Source: Immersiella caudata (taxonomy: Eukaryota; Ascomycota; Sordariomycetes; Sordariales; Lasiosphaeriaceae). From it: a stretch of 64,000 nt of DNA. The notes beneath the pieces were generated by a model. The model saw only the letters and a list, made by a program, of their open reading frames with translations, had not been told where the DNA came from and ran no database searches. Positions within the stretch are counted from its first letter, which is position 1, and every line of letters begins with the position of its first letter. The position numbers and the translations under genes were made by a program. The DNA lies in assembly GCA_030512335.1 (NCBI GenBank), contig JAULSU010000001.1:8556001-8620000 (forward strand), given 5' to 3'. Positions 1 to 11,985 of the stretch are shown piece after piece.

Positions 1-340
1 CGAATTGGGGAGTCTCATCCTCGACGATCATGCTCAGAGTGGTGCCAGGGGTGACAGTTCCGTTATCATTTTCCTTGCCAAGGGTGACTGGCGTGGTTCC
101 AGCAACCGTCACAGAGAAGGTCTTGGAGTCGTTCTGCTGCTTTTGGCCGACGATGGCGTGGTACTCGTTGATGATTTCGAATGTGACTTGCTGGCCAGGG
201 GCTGCCTTCTTGGTGGCGAAGACGTTGGACCAGATTTTCTCCTGGACTGTGCCCGTCACCTGGGGCTCTTTGTTGAAGAGAGCATAGTTCTGGGGGTTGG
301 AGGACTTGTTGGTGACGGTGATGGTGTACCTGTCGGCCAT
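1..340 (-). CDS. Unknown protein, paralogue of the gene at 1436 (3' end outside window)
   Basis: I do not recognise a named domain. The reading frame opens at ATG 340-338 and stays open for 113 codons to the left edge, so the C-terminus is missing. The protein starts MADRYTITVTNKSSNPQNY and resembles the N-terminus of the divergently transcribed gene at 1436: both share the pattern Y-T-I/S-x3-N-x-S-x3-Q-x-Y-x-L-F near the start, and a later VTLG-x4-G-x2-x-PGTTL block. No signal peptide or membrane segment is visible, which suggests a soluble cytosolic beta-rich protein (inference). The two genes share a 1.1-kb intergenic region and probably arose by inverted duplication. The start is the first ATG and matches the paralogue's start. 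Confidence 0.75.
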   Translation of the reverse strand, partial: MADRYTITVTNKSSNPQNYALFNKEPQVTGTVQEKIWSNVFATKKAAPGQQVTFEIINEYHAIVGQKQQNDSKTFSVTVAGTTPVTLGKENDNGTVTPGTTLSMIVEDETPQF

Positions 341-1435
341 TTTGAGAGCTGGTGAAAGTTGAAGAGTGAATGAGGTGGAGTGGTCAGAGTGTAGAGGATT
401 GATGAGTTGATGATGGTTTGATGATTGCGTCAAGTCTTCGGGGACCGATAGCTATTTGTACGGGTTTCGAGACAACTGACTTCCCTCTTCTCACGTTGAC
501 CTCTCTGTTGACCCCCGCAGTCCAGCTCGACAAGCTGCCCTCACGACGTTCAGCTAGCCATCTCTCACCGCTCATCTGTTGAGCATAAGGCATCAGGAGC
601 GGCAATGTTTTGCAACAAGTGACAAAATGGCTAGCTACCTGAGGTACTCAGCCCGCCTCAAAACAAGACTGCCGCGAGCGAATGCAGGTCTGAATTGCGG
701 ATGAAGCACCGTAGCCTATCGTGTCTTTGAGCTGAGCGGGCGCGGGCTGGTGGAATAGGCTAGAGACACTGCGCGTATCCGACACAAATGTGACTGCGCG
801 GGCATCAATGAGGAGAGCCGGTGTGGAATCTGTCCGGGCGAGTTCTGGACCAGTAGTTCGACTTGGTGGAGTGCGGATAGGTGTTGATGTTTCCCAGCTG
901 GGCAGTTTGCATGCAGCTCGCGCCACAGCCGACTCAATCGGAAACCCTAGTCTTTCCCCATTGCAGCGGTGGTCCACTCTCTGTGCGGAGGAAAGTCCTG
1001 GAAGGAACGATTGTGCGCGTGTGTGGAACGGGCGGGGAGGGGCAGCAACTGGGCAGCAACTGCCGCCGACTGCCGACAAACCAACCGCAGCAGCCCCGAA
1101 GCCTCGCACCGCCGATTGCTGCATGCAGGGCCCCACCGTTTTCACCGTCTCAGCTCCGCCCTAACCGTCAATCAACACCCTTTTGGTCCGCTCAGCTCTG
1201 CCATGCAAGCCACGTGCTGTGGGGCGCAGCTCTTCCTCGCTGATCAGCTGGACGGAATCTTCCATTCGACTACTTCTGCCGCGGGGTTTGTGCTTTTTCG
1301 AATCGCGTACAGGCCCAGGCCAGCTTTTCCTCCTTGCACGCCGCGTCTCAACACAGCATCGAGACCCTCGAAGCCTACGAAACACCCCGCTACGCCCTGC
1401 TGCCGGCCACACCGCCCCGTCAGGCGCAACTAGTG
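341..1435. promoter_or_regulatory. Shared divergent promoter region of two paralogues
   Basis: This stretch of about 1.1 kb separates two divergently transcribed related genes. It has no convincing coding frame: the open frames across it overlap on both strands and have no family resemblance. No clear TATA box near either start was identified. It probably holds both promoters (inference from gene orientation). Confidence 0.5.
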
Positions 1436-2466
1436 ATGGCGCCATACACCATCTCCATCGACAATCGATCGGGCATCAAGCAATCATACGGACTCTTTGC
1501 TGCCCCGCCGACCATCAAGCACAATGGCGCTTCCGAGGTGCAGGTGGCCACCCGCATAATCAGCAGCGCCCACGCCGTCCCCTCCCCGCAAGGGCAAGCC
1601 ACCTTCATGATGTCCAAGAAAGTCTACGCTCGATGCGGCGTTTACGACGTCGAGGTCGACACCGCCCCCGCCGACAAGAACAGGAAGCGCGTTGGCACCG
1701 GCATCGAGGTCGTCGACCAGCGTCTTGTCACGCTCGGCTTCACCGACGATCGGGGGAGGCTCGTGCCTGGCACGACGCTCGTGATTGACAGCTCCGATGG
1801 TACCCCGGCCTTTTCGCAGCGCGACACCGATCCGGCTGGCGTCGAGGGGTGCTTTTGCGTTCGGACCGGCCAAGACTTTACGTTCAGAGAGGCGAAGCTG
1901 AGTAGGCCCCTCCGCCCCCCGCACCTCCCCCGTCCCAAGCTACCCCTTGCTAGGCCATTGAAACTGACTCCCGACTGCTAGCAGATCAGTTCGTCGTCGG
2001 CTTCTCTTGCTCCGCACGCCAGAACATCGGCCCAGATGCCACATTTGTCCCCGAGCCGAACGAAGAATACCAGATCGCCCCGTCCAGAGGCTTCTACGTC
2101 GTCCCGGGAAAGTACAATCCGTATGACATTGTGAGCCCGAGCGTGAAGGAGATCAAATCAACCTGCTACGTCGACTTCGGGGCCCTCGAGACAGACCAGG
2201 TTACGCTGGTACACCACAAGAATGGAGCGTTGGTCCGCCAGGTCGTACAGGATGGCGAGTTGATGCCCCTGCCGCCGTCAACGTCGATGGGGTTCATGAG
2301 AGCCTTTTCCACCATGCCGGACGCTGCTGCTCCCAACTCATGGATTCGTGTGACTTCCACTGGGCCGGCTACAGAGAGCGCCGACGAGGCATCGTCGACC
2401 GTAGATAGTCGCACGGGAGTCTTTACTCCGGTTTCTAGCCGCCGACTTCGAGATGATGATGATTAA
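1436..2466 (+). CDS. Unknown 315-aa protein, paralogue of the left-edge gene
   Basis: The model is two exons, 1436-1901 and 1985-2466. The 83-nt intron starts GTAGGC and ends GCAG, with an ACTGAC branch site. The spliced frame is open for 315 aa and ends at TAA. The start at 1436 rather than the upstream in-frame ATG at 1334 is chosen because MAPYTISIDNRSG aligns with the start of the divergent paralogue. The N-terminal half is shared with that paralogue; the C-terminal part is rich in Ser/Thr/Asp and ends RRLRDDDD. There is no signal peptide or membrane helix. Function is unknown. The pairing with a divergent relative suggests a small duplicated family rather than a pathway. Confidence 0.75.
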
Positions 2467-2609
2467 GTCTGTGTTGTCGAATGGTGTTTGTTCCGTTTCA
2501 TGTATCATGTGGGCCATGAATTGCAAACGATGACCACTAATGCACGATGTCAACACGAAGGTTGTAGAATTTTGAGATCTGATAGCTTTCCATTGCAGTG
2601 AAATCTAAA

Positions 2610-3261
2610 TCAAGCAGCTCGGCCGATACGTCCCCAACTCCCCAACTGGCTCCTAAATTGCCGCTCCAGTGCGTCGCCACCGTACGTCTCGTACACCACC
2701 ATGTCAACCACCTTCTTAAGGTCCTTCTCCTTGAAACGCCACATCTGTCCATCCTGCTCGTTCCAAAGAAAGTGCGCCTCTTGCCCTTCTTTTGCACCAT
2801 ATATGGTGAGAACGTACGTGTAGCCGTGGTCGGGATCGGGCTTGACGATGACGGGGATGAGGTTGTCGAGGTTGAAGGTCTCCGCCAAGCTTGGAACTTC
2901 TGTGCGGTCCATATCAGTTTCACGCCAGCTTGTGGGTGTTCCGAGGATGGTACGAACCTGGCAAGCGAGAAAAATACGTCTTCATCTGCATCTTCTTTGG
3001 ATCGTTGAACCAGAACGAATCATCGTCGAGCGCACCCTCGTCGAGCTTCTGGTAAGTGGGGATCCCCTCCCAATTGGGCTTGCGGTCTTTACTGCCCCCC
3101 GTTCTGGTAACCCAGGGGGGCAAGTCGGGGTCCTTGCGCTTCAGTGGGTTGGAGGGGTCCACTGTGCTGCTGCCAGGGATGGAGACGGAGGCCGAGGGGT
3201 CTGTTGCGACCCTGGCCGCGGAAACGGGGGTGGAGGAGTCGGTGGGGTCGGTTCCGGCCAT
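2610..3261 (-). CDS. Unknown 197-aa protein
   Basis: Two exons on the minus strand: 3261-2958 and 2899-2610, split by a 58-nt intron with donor GTTCGT, branch CTGAT and acceptor ACAG. Frame is kept across the junction (RLP-EVPSLAETF). The start is the ATG in the context GCAAAATGG; upstream in-frame codons look like untranslated leader. The N-terminal 45 residues are low-complexity Ser/Thr/Pro, followed by a basic-acidic linker and a compact C-terminal domain with many aromatic residues (GYTYVLTIYGAKEGQEAHFLW). No known family is recognised and there is no targeting signal. It diverges from the five-exon gene at 4353. Confidence 0.7.
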
Positions 3262-4352
3262 TTTGCACGTAGAATTGAGCGCGCGTCTCGGGGAGTTTGT
3301 TGCTTGGTGGGTGAAAAGATCGTGGAGCTGAGAGAAGGCAAGAACGAGGGAAGAAGGACGGGAGCGAGGGAGTCGGCGGGAGTGAGGGCAGGTGGGCAAG
3401 AGCGAGGGATGGAGGGGTAAGGTGGGTGTCGCCTGCCAGATGAGTCCCTGCAATGTTGATCAAAAGCCGATGGGAGAGTAGTCTACCATCGCCTTCCGTC
3501 AAATCGTCTGTTTGAGATTTGCATTTTCGGACCAGCGCAAACGGCAATTCCGACAGCAGACGCAGTCTTTTCCTTGTCCCTGGCGTGGCTGGCTGCCGAC
3601 TTCCAGGACGGGAAGCACTTGCAGGGAAGCTTTTTGAGTGGGGAAGCCGTGGGGTCGAATCAAGGTTGGAATTGCCGTGTCGTGCTTTTGTCAGCGGTTG
3701 TGGCGTCACCCCTCATTTTGAGCAGAGCTGAACTCCAGGACTAGCAAAACATCCAGGGTCGGACCGTCGATCTTCGCCCTTTACCAAGTTGGTCTCCCTC
3801 AAATTCGCGTCTCGAGTTCTTAGCGGGGCTGAGTGAGACAGCCTCCGGTGGCCTGCAGGAGCGTCCCGTTCTAGACCCGACGACCCTCTCTGCATTCCGC
3901 AAAGCCATTCTTGCATCCCAACCAAGCCTTACTACATTCGCAAAGGACAGCATCGTAATGCAAGCGAGGCATCTTAGAACGCAGGCGAAGGCGGTTCGAG
4001 ATGTTTGGGAGGCCTTTTGCCCGACGCCTTTCTCCCGCGGAGACTTCGCCAACGGCGGTGTGCTCGCGGTTCTCGGCTTCGGCCGTGGAAGCTCCTGCAT
4101 GCTGCAACTCCAGCCCTGCCGCCAAACCTGAGGCTGGCTGAGAAGAAGACGAAGACGCCCCCGCGACAGCTGATATCGGATGTTGGCACACATACTACGG
4201 GACTCTCCACTCGAACGTGTCCGAGTCCGCACTTCCACAAGACGGGACCGTTTCCTTTGCCAGCGAGCTGAGCCGTCCTGAGGCATCTCATTCTCAATCT
4301 CCTTTCGCATTACCATCAGACAGTCGCCAGGCCGGCAAGCCGGGCAGCAATC
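3262..4352. promoter_or_regulatory. Divergent intergenic region
   Basis: About 1.1 kb between two genes transcribed away from each other. The open frames here are overlapping and show no family resemblance. CT-rich stretches typical of fungal promoters lie before the start at 4353. Nothing else is supported. Confidence 0.4.
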
Positions 4353-7107
4353 ATGACCACGCCGGGAGATTGGAACGACTTCGGTGTGTTCACTGACGAA
4401 GCTCGAATTAGCCGTACCATCTTCGGTTCGGGAGCCGCCGATCACAAGCTTTCTGACGATATCGCCCTGTTCAAGACAGCGATTAGAGAACTCAGGTAAG
4501 CAGACGGAGGCTTTGGTTCATTAGATTCATCTTTGTATTCCCACCGTGGCCAAAAGGAAACACAATTGTCAACACATTGTCCGGTGTGTGGTGGGGTAAA
4601 GAGCCAGCCTCTCTTCGCTCCCTCCCTCGGTCAGGGCAGAGTACCGATGCATTGTTTGTTTGACTTTTCTCATGCCTTGTTGCATTCTCCAGTGCGCTCT
4701 TCCATTCTTTTCACGCCTTTTTGTCATTCTCTGCATGTCTTTTCGAATCCTGCCAATGTCTACTTTCGTTCTTCAGGGGCGTTACTTTTCGAGAGACAGG
4801 CTATGGACATATCTCTCAGATGTCTTGCCGCATTTCGGAAACAGCCTTTTTAGTTCGAAAGAGGCCTCCTGGTGTTCTCTTAGCATTCGCCACACCTCGT
4901 GGACCTGTGGTCTATGGTTGTGCGAGAGGATATTAAGAGGGCCCTGGCGAGTCACGTTAAGGCCTCTTCTGGTTCCGTCTACGCCGTTGTTGGTGTTTAA
5001 GATGCATTTCTCTAACCTCTTGAAACAGAACCAAGATCGACGCCACCGCCCCTGACAATCCGTGTTGCGGTATACCCGCCCGCCTCGTTGCGCCTGTCAA
5101 TCAGCTCCTCGGGACGTTTTTTTCCGACGATAACGCGTAAGTAATACGGCAACTGGCTTCGAGGCCCTGGTTTTAACGCCTCGCAGGTATCTTGACATCT
5201 CCTGTACCAATGCAGCAACTCCCAATGATAGAACCCCGGTTCCGGTCGACTTCCCCTGGGGCCCGGCTAGCCTCAACCTCACGGTCCCCATTATCGATGG
5301 CCCTGCAGCCCTTGGATACATTCTGAGCGCCGCGGAGCCTCCTGAGGGTGCCACCTTTGAGAGCTACGTTGTACCGCTACAAGCCATCTATTCCAGGTGT
5401 TTATACCTAGCCTATGTCACTGTGGTGATGTCGAGTCCGTCCCCGAAGGAGATTGCAGACATCCCTGCGGTGCCCTGGATGTCGTGTTCGATGTACCTCA
5501 ACGCTGGCGCCAACGACAAACTCTACTTCCTCCTTGGAAGCACGTACGCCATGAGATATACTGGAGCCTCCGCAGAGCTGGACGTTTCTTGTACTGCCAA
5601 AAACCGACTCATGACCCGGTCAAGACGGCAAATCCTCAATAGCGCCTTGACACTGACCTATACTCCCAATCTCCCCACCGTCCCCATACCACCGCTCTTG
5701 GAAGACGACTTGATTCAGGCAGTTTGGAAGATGCTGCTCAACCAGCAGCTCAAGAAAAACAACGTCACCTTCGACAGAATCCCTACGGGCTGGAACGTGA
5801 ACGCTGCAGATGCCTGGGTCACTGTGCCCCCGAACGCCGTTACTACCGGTTTCACCGCCGGCCTTGCCACTATAACGGGGTTGTGGGTGGCCGAGCACAA
5901 CCCCTCGGTTCCGCCCCTGATCCTACCGTACCCAAGAGAGCAGCTCTTAGCCAAGGCTTGCAAGCAGTCCCAACCGCTACGCAACGCCCTTCGCGAGGTT
6001 GTGCGAGCCCGTTGGACTCTACCCTACTTCCCCACCGGAGACCGCATTAGGAACGCCTTCCTGGCCGTGTTTGGCATCATGTACTACCCCAACATGTACT
6101 ACACTCTGCCGTCGAATCCACTCATGGTCAATCCCCAGAAGGAGATGAAGTTCACAAAGGTGCCGGCGTCGGCTGACACAATCCGAACGGCGCGTGAGGC
6201 AACCGCTGCGACTCTGTGGGGGGCATGTGGCGGCGCGGTGTTGGACATGCTTGATAGGATTTATTTCTGGGCTGAGACGGATCCTGATAATGGCCTTATG
6301 CATGGAGGTTTGGGCAGTAAGAGGTTTGGGCGTTGTGCCGAGACGTATCCAGTTGCTGGCCTTGCGTACGTCGTCATCTCCCCTTTGTCATTTTTGAACC
6401 GCCTTCACTATTCACCATCACATCTTTGTGGTCATTCGGCACCCCTTTACTATTCTTCATCATGCTTTTATTTTTCACCACCACCCCTTCTCCGTTTCCC
6501 ACTACCCCTTGCTCTTCCTCTACCAACCCCTTCTCTTGTCTTTAACCCCCCGTTCTATTTGCTGCACCAAACACTTGCTGTTCTTCAATAGCCCTCTATA
6601 ATCATTCGCTATTCCTTCAATTTACCCCATCAACCTTTATAGCACGTTTCCCTAGGCCATCTAACACGGACAACAGGGGTGGATACATCACCGACCGCAT
6701 CCTCCAACCAAACCCAACCACCGTTCCACCTACCGTCGCCACGCCTGTCCGCGGCATCTCCATGTCGGTCCGGGAGTTCAACAACGACCCAACCATGGCC
6801 CCAACGCTGGCCGCCTCGTTTACCAAGGCCGCCCTCAAGACCATGCATGAGAACACAGAGGGTGCTGGTATGTACCGCCAACCTTGTGTAAACTGTCAGT
6901 CTTTGCTTCCCGTGTTTGACGTCCCTGTTGGAGCGGCGAATTACGACCTTGATGCCACGAATTGGGGTATTGTTTGGAAACATTGATACCAGGGTAGACA
7001 GTCCGTAATTAACACTCACCTATTCGCATCAATCATTCTATTTTGCTTGGCCCCCAGATGCGCAGAAGCAGTTCCAAACACCCCGGCCTCGTTTGCTCCA
7101 AATTTGA
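4353..7107 (+). CDS. Unknown five-exon protein, about 556 aa
   Basis: The proposed model is exons 4353-4495, 5029-5136, 5187-6365, 6677-6867 and 7058-7107. Introns 2 to 4 have strong donors (GTAAGT, GTACGT, GTATGT) and usable branch/acceptor sites. Intron 1 is unusually long (533 nt; GTAAGC...CTAAC...AACAG). All junctions keep frame. If intron 4 is not removed, the frame instead ends at 6986. The protein has no signal peptide. It is rich in Asn/Pro/Thr with an aromatic central section (MYYPNMYYTLPSNP) and an Ala-rich patch (TAATLWGACGGAVLDML). I do not recognise a family. Its 3' end faces the C2H2 gene, only about 120 bp away. Confidence 0.65.
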
Positions 7108-7147
7108 TGGCATCCTGATGGAATTGCATTGGCAGTACAGAACCGCG

Positions 7148-7163
7148 CCCCCCCCCCCCCCCC
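7148..7163 (+). repeat. C16 homopolymer tract
   Basis: Sixteen consecutive C residues lie in the short gap between two convergent genes. It is one of several long G/C runs in the window. Confidence 0.9.
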
Positions 7164-7228
7164 TTCCCCCTTCCCCCCTTTCCCGTCCGCTGAAAAACGT
7201 CCTCTTGGAAACCCCGATGCATATAAGC

Positions 7229-9818
7229 TCAAGACAGCCATCCGTCTCCCTCGGACGGGTTTGGATCCATGTCCCAATGTTCGAATAAGCAGTCGTGTAG
7301 GCCCCCGCTATTTGGACTAGCGATAAAAGGGCCAAAGGGAACATGAAAGTCTTGCATGGCACTGAAAAGGGCGGGATGTTCATGGGGCGTCGGCTGCTCC
7401 GTATTTTCCATGGAAGTCTCTCCTGCCTCGTTTGAGGGACCCCCGAGGAAGTGTGACGTCGGTTTCGTCGCAGCTGGCAAGGTCTTGGGTAGTGAAGCGT
7501 AGCCAGAGCTGTGCGGGGGTTGATTCGCTGGCCTTATACTCGGAGGCGTGCTGGACTGTAGATCAGCTCGCAGCTGACGACTCTGCTGAAGCACATGCGC
7601 CGGAGGCCGTCGCGCGGGACCGAGCACCGGAGGCTGTCGCACGGGACCGAGCGCCGGTAGCAGCCGTGGACGTTTCGCTACCCGCTCTTCATGTTCGTCC
7701 TGGTGAAGTGAGAGTGATGGGCCGCTTTCGAAAATGTCCCGAGGAGAAGACCGGGAGATTGGAGGTGCAAGTTGAAGCCTATCCGGAGGGTTTGCTGCCC
7801 TTCGTGATCTTCTCCCTCCATTCCCGCGGCTACCGTCATTCTCGTATGTGGTCGAGCGACTGTTGTCAGCGAACCTTTTCAGGAGCTGTAAGCAGTGAGA
7901 ACCCAAGTTCTGGAGCTCCAAGGAGTACGGCGCAGATCCGATCACTGTTGGAAGGCGACTTTGCCACGCGAGTTTTAGCCGAGAATGGTCAGCTCCTAGG
8001 CAGTAGAGCTCGGTGAAAATGCTTGCAGCTTGCGCCCCAAATTCCTGTATTGCCCATGCATCATCTTCGGATACCACTAGATGCAGGCAACGCAATAGAT
8101 CGGGGAATGAGCGTATGAGCTCCTCGACGAATTCGAAATGCTCCATCACTGCGTGGTATTCTGGTGGCGGTACGGTGCGGTCATCCTGGAAGATAATGTT
8201 GCAAATCTCGCGCCATTGGGCTAGGTGGCTCTGCCCTGCTCTATCACGACCCCGAAGGAGATTTATGGCTTCGCCGTGAAGACCGACTTTGGGATCAAAC
8301 TTGGACGGCTGGCAAATGATGTCAGCTTGTGAGTGGTGCCGGTGGAGTTCTTCTCGCGTCCTGAAGCCGGTAAAGCACCGAGGGCATAAGACCTCCGCGC
8401 CGTCTTGACGTTTGTGGTGCTCGCGTAGGTGGTCCTTGAGGCGTCCAATGGTCGGGAAGTAGGTCATGGAGCAGCTGTAGTGCGTTCGGACGTTGAAGGT
8501 GCCTGGGTACATCATCCTAAAAGGACATGGCAGACGAACCCCAGCCGCCTTTGCTTTCGAGGAGGTTGACGATTTAATAGATTGCCAATCTCTCTTGCCG
8601 CTGCCGTCCCCATTCTCGTCTTTGCCTCCGCTATCACGCCCGCCGAAGTGCTTTCGAGACGACATGTTGCCTGAACTGGGGCCAGAAGGGTCGCTGCCCA
8701 GATATGTGCTTGAAGCCGAGTTATCATTGCGCCCTTCTGATGCCGTTGCATCGGTTGCATCGATGCAAGTTGTGGCTACCCTGATTAAATCGCCGGCGAA
8801 CTCATCCGCGAGATCGATCAGGGTGTCGTAAAGAAGTCGGGAGTTGGCGATGGAATCCAGGTCCGCCCCGAGAATGCTATGGCAGCTGTGGTTCAAAATC
8901 TCGCGGAGTTGCCATTCAGCGACACCTTCTATGAGGTTTGGTGTTGGGCTCTCGGATGCATTCGTCAGAGCCGACGCTGAAGAGTCGGCGATGAGTTCCC
9001 TGGTGTCTCGATGTGCCCCCGCCGGGTGCTCGGGATCTCCTGGCGTCGAGGAAATGAATGATTCAACGTCGGTCAAGTCGACAACTGCGACATGACTTGG
9101 TGATGCTAGAACGCTAGAGTTTTCTGAGCCGGCCCCACTCTCTGCCTTGATCGTATATCGTGTCACCTGCGGGGGGTCATCCAGGGGCTCGGCCTTTGTA
9201 GTTGTCCCTGGCTCAGCATGGGGGGGCTTCTCGCGCTTCGATATTTCGCTCTTCTCCACAATTTCGACGTTTTTAGGGAAGTGGGCCCATTTGCCCTCCA
9301 TGCTTTCTTCCCGTTTCCCCCGCCCTGGATCGACGAAATTCTCGAAGTCGGAAGGTGATGCGCGATCCTTCGTAAAGCCGCTGGCAATGGGACGGTTTGG
9401 TGCCAGCGATGCGCAGTATTGAAAGGTAGTTTCGACGAAGTGCTTCAGGGCCCCCATAATGTAGTCCAACGGGTTTGAGTTGAGTTGTTGGACATCGATA
9501 GACTCTTTCAAATATCCAGCAAATATGTTGAAGCTAACTTCCTGGGCGGCGTAATAGTCGAAATGTTCGATAATTTCAGTGTAGTCTTGGATGCTAGGCG
9601 TTAGGAGACTCCTGAATGGAACCAAGTGACATTCGGTGGGGGAGAAGACACATACATGGTGACGGCATGTCTAGATCCTTCGGGAAGATGGCCTGATACA
9701 TGCTTGACCACCCACTTCCAGCATTAGAATCACGGTCTTTCGATGCCCTGTCGTACAAGGACGCCACCATTGCAAAGCCGATGCCATCTTCAGGGTCGAT
9801 GGCCTCCTTGTCACTCAT
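7229..9818 (-). CDS. C2H2-type zinc-finger domain protein, about 849 aa
   Basis: A first exon from ATG 9818 (MSDKEAIDPEDG...) joins a long exon ending at TAG/TGA-side coordinate 7229. The long exon has no ATG at its own 5' end, so an upstream exon is needed. The best frame-keeping intron I find is short (9651-9612, 40 nt, GTGTCT...TTCAG); the boundary is uncertain. Around the middle (roughly residues 410-500) lies a paired Cys/His region: CPFRMMYP, HYSCSMTYF...HLREHH, then LCPRCFTGF...HRHH. This is the degenerate C2H2 arrangement common in fungal proteins of unknown role. The rest is acidic or Ser-rich and disordered, with KRPR near the C-terminal third. A nuclear nucleic-acid-binding role is inferred, not shown. 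Confidence 0.75.
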
Positions 9819-10357
9819 ACGACTGTGAGAGACAATCAGATGATGTCTGTTTGCAGACTTGTAAGCCTTGCCAAATGTACACTGGGTGCATGTAGTCCTT
9901 ACATCACATCAGAAATCGTGTTGAACGGGCGGCAGCAGGAAGATGCGTCTCGGATGTTGAACCTCAGAGGGTGGCGCTTCCGGAAGGGACAGGCTAGCGG
10001 TTGTGGGGCACCATTGGTCGTCAAGACGCGCTTTAAGCCTTCTCGTCCACTCTTCAAGTCGCTACCGGAACAGCTGCCACTTTCTCCCGCTCTGGGAAAG
10101 CGCTGGCTCGCCGACTTCGTCGCTTCGACGGACGACATTTCCGCGAGGTCAGCGTTGATGGCTTTTTTTTTTGGTCGCGAGAGGTCCTTTGCCCCAATTG
10201 ATGTGGGTCAAGTGCGAGCGTGGGAAGGTCGTTTCGAGATGGCCAAAGCTTCAGCTGAAACGCGATTGGTTCATTCCCATGGAGTCGAAGGCAGCCATGG
10301 GGATCGGACCCCGGCTTGAGGTGTTTATTGATTGGTCCATCATGATCATGCAGGAAC

Positions 10358-10670
10358 ACGGAGGTGCCTTTCAAAAGTTCTGCGCAATGCCAAGCCAGCC
10401 ACACCCCGTTTATTTCACGCTCCCCTAACGCTCTAGCATGAACTCTGTACTCATTCCCTCAAATATATTTATTATCTGGTGTAAATGCTTTTTATCTTTT
10501 AGCTTAGGCTTAAATACGCGTCTATGTACGTGTCTGGTTTGAAGTGATGCTTCTGTATTTACACAAGCTCTGAAGTAGCTCTGATATCGGGGTTAGGGCT
10601 GGGGTATTAGGTAAATAGCGGGGTGTGGCTGGCTTGGGCATTTCGCAGAACTTTTGAAAGTCGCCTCCGT
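10358..10670. repeat. Inverted repeat, 51/52-bp arms, 210-bp spacer
   Basis: The left arm 10358-10408 (ACGGAGGTGCCTTTCAAAAG...CACACCCCG) is the reverse complement of 10619-10670 with about four differences, including one single-base gap. The spacer is AT-rich and includes TATATTTATTATC-like sequence. No coding frame spans it. It could be a small non-autonomous element, an inverted duplication or a hairpin-forming transcript; target-site duplications were not found by eye. Confidence 0.85.
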
Positions 10671-11281
10671 ACCGTGGATAGGGTTTCGCGCTGAGGAAGA
10701 AAGTCTTTGATGTGGTTGAATCCCGCTATGCACTCATTAAACTTGGTGAAGGCAAACACCAGTAATCATGCCGTGAATAATTCTTGATGGCTGCCATCGG
10801 GAGAGTAGAAAATGATAGACTCGCGCCCACCGATGCGCCAAATATCTCGACCTGACAACTTATTAAACTTTCTCAAAACTTATTTCCGTAAGGAAAAAGA
10901 ACGGAGTTCTAGTGCTGCGGTCTCTTTATACCGCTAGAAGTCTCACTATTCGAAATGCCTGACCTGTCTACCTGTGGGGGTCCCTGTGCTTCCGAGTCGC
11001 TTTCCAAGTGAGTCTCGACACAGCCAACCTGAAGTTAGGTGATGGTTGACACTCTAGCAAAGCTCAAGTGCATCCCTAATGGCGGTTGTCCCGATGCTCG
11101 CATCTTTTATCTACGACACTTCAAACTTCTCTGACAGGCTTGTCCAGCTCCAAAGTGCCAATTTTGGTGTTGCCTTGGCACTTCCCCAGCTGAAAGTGAA
11201 GGAAACCCCGAGAGAAGTCATAATCCAAGGAGAGTGTGAAACGGAACGGTAGCCCGGAAGTCGAGCAAGGTGACAGACGCT

Positions 11282-11296
11282 GGGGGGGGGGGGGGG
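11282..11296 (+). repeat. G15 homopolymer tract
   Basis: Fifteen consecutive G residues in non-coding DNA. Confidence 0.9.
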
Positions 11297-11875
11297 TTGG
11301 TTCTGGTAAGACGGGAGAGTTGCAGCAGTAGATTAGCCTCAAAAGCACCTAAGTAACTCACTCTCACTCATCTGCTAGACACACGTGATGGTGGCTTTGC
11401 GGCCTCTATCCAGGGCCACAGGAGAGGCCAGGTGATGTTTGGCACAATAGAATGGTGGCGTACATCGAGACTGATAGGCGTGTGCGTCGAATTCAAGTTC
11501 GAGAGCCCAAATGGCCAATCTTGTCGCCGGCCCTTCTCTGTTCACCTTGTCACCGGATCCTGTCCATTCAGAGTGCAGGATGGGTGTCTAGACCTCGAGT
11601 TTCGAAGGCATGCATGATGCTGTGCTCCCCCAAAGTTTCCCTGCACTAACCCTGTTCGGTCTCCAAATGCGACATTTCTTTTTATTGGCAACCAACTTCA
11701 GCCTCATCATGTGGGATGGAGCCCCGCTCACGACGACGATTGCCCAGAAGCTTCCTCAAGCCCACCATCTCTATCGGCATTCGACTGACAAAGGAAGCGC
11801 GGATTTCAGCAACAGCAGGCAACTAGACATGGAACAGTATGTATTTGTACTGGCGTCTCCGTGACCCGGCATTCT

Positions 11876-11892
11876 CCCCCCCCCCCCCCCCC
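11876..11892 (+). repeat. C17 homopolymer tract
   Basis: Seventeen consecutive C residues about 100 bp upstream of the ankyrin gene start. Confidence 0.9.
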
Positions 11893-11985
11893 GGCTTTAT
11901 CTCCCTGCCTTACGTCGGCAACCTTCGGTAGAACGACCTGAAGACGATTCTTTCGAGCGCAGGGTTTTGCGGAATCCAAGGGAGC

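Larger units (their letters stand above)
9819..11985. other. Gene-poor stretch with inverted repeat
   Basis: No convincing gene was found in 2.2 kb. From about 10430 to 10930 the sequence becomes AT-richer. It contains the inverted repeat listed separately, a G15 run at 11282 and a C17 run at 11876. Short open frames here lack family signals and introns. Confidence 0.5.

Noticed and set aside
9825..10319. 164-codon plus-strand frame after the C2H2 gene
   Set aside because: No introns, no family signal, and competing frames on the opposite strand of equal length.
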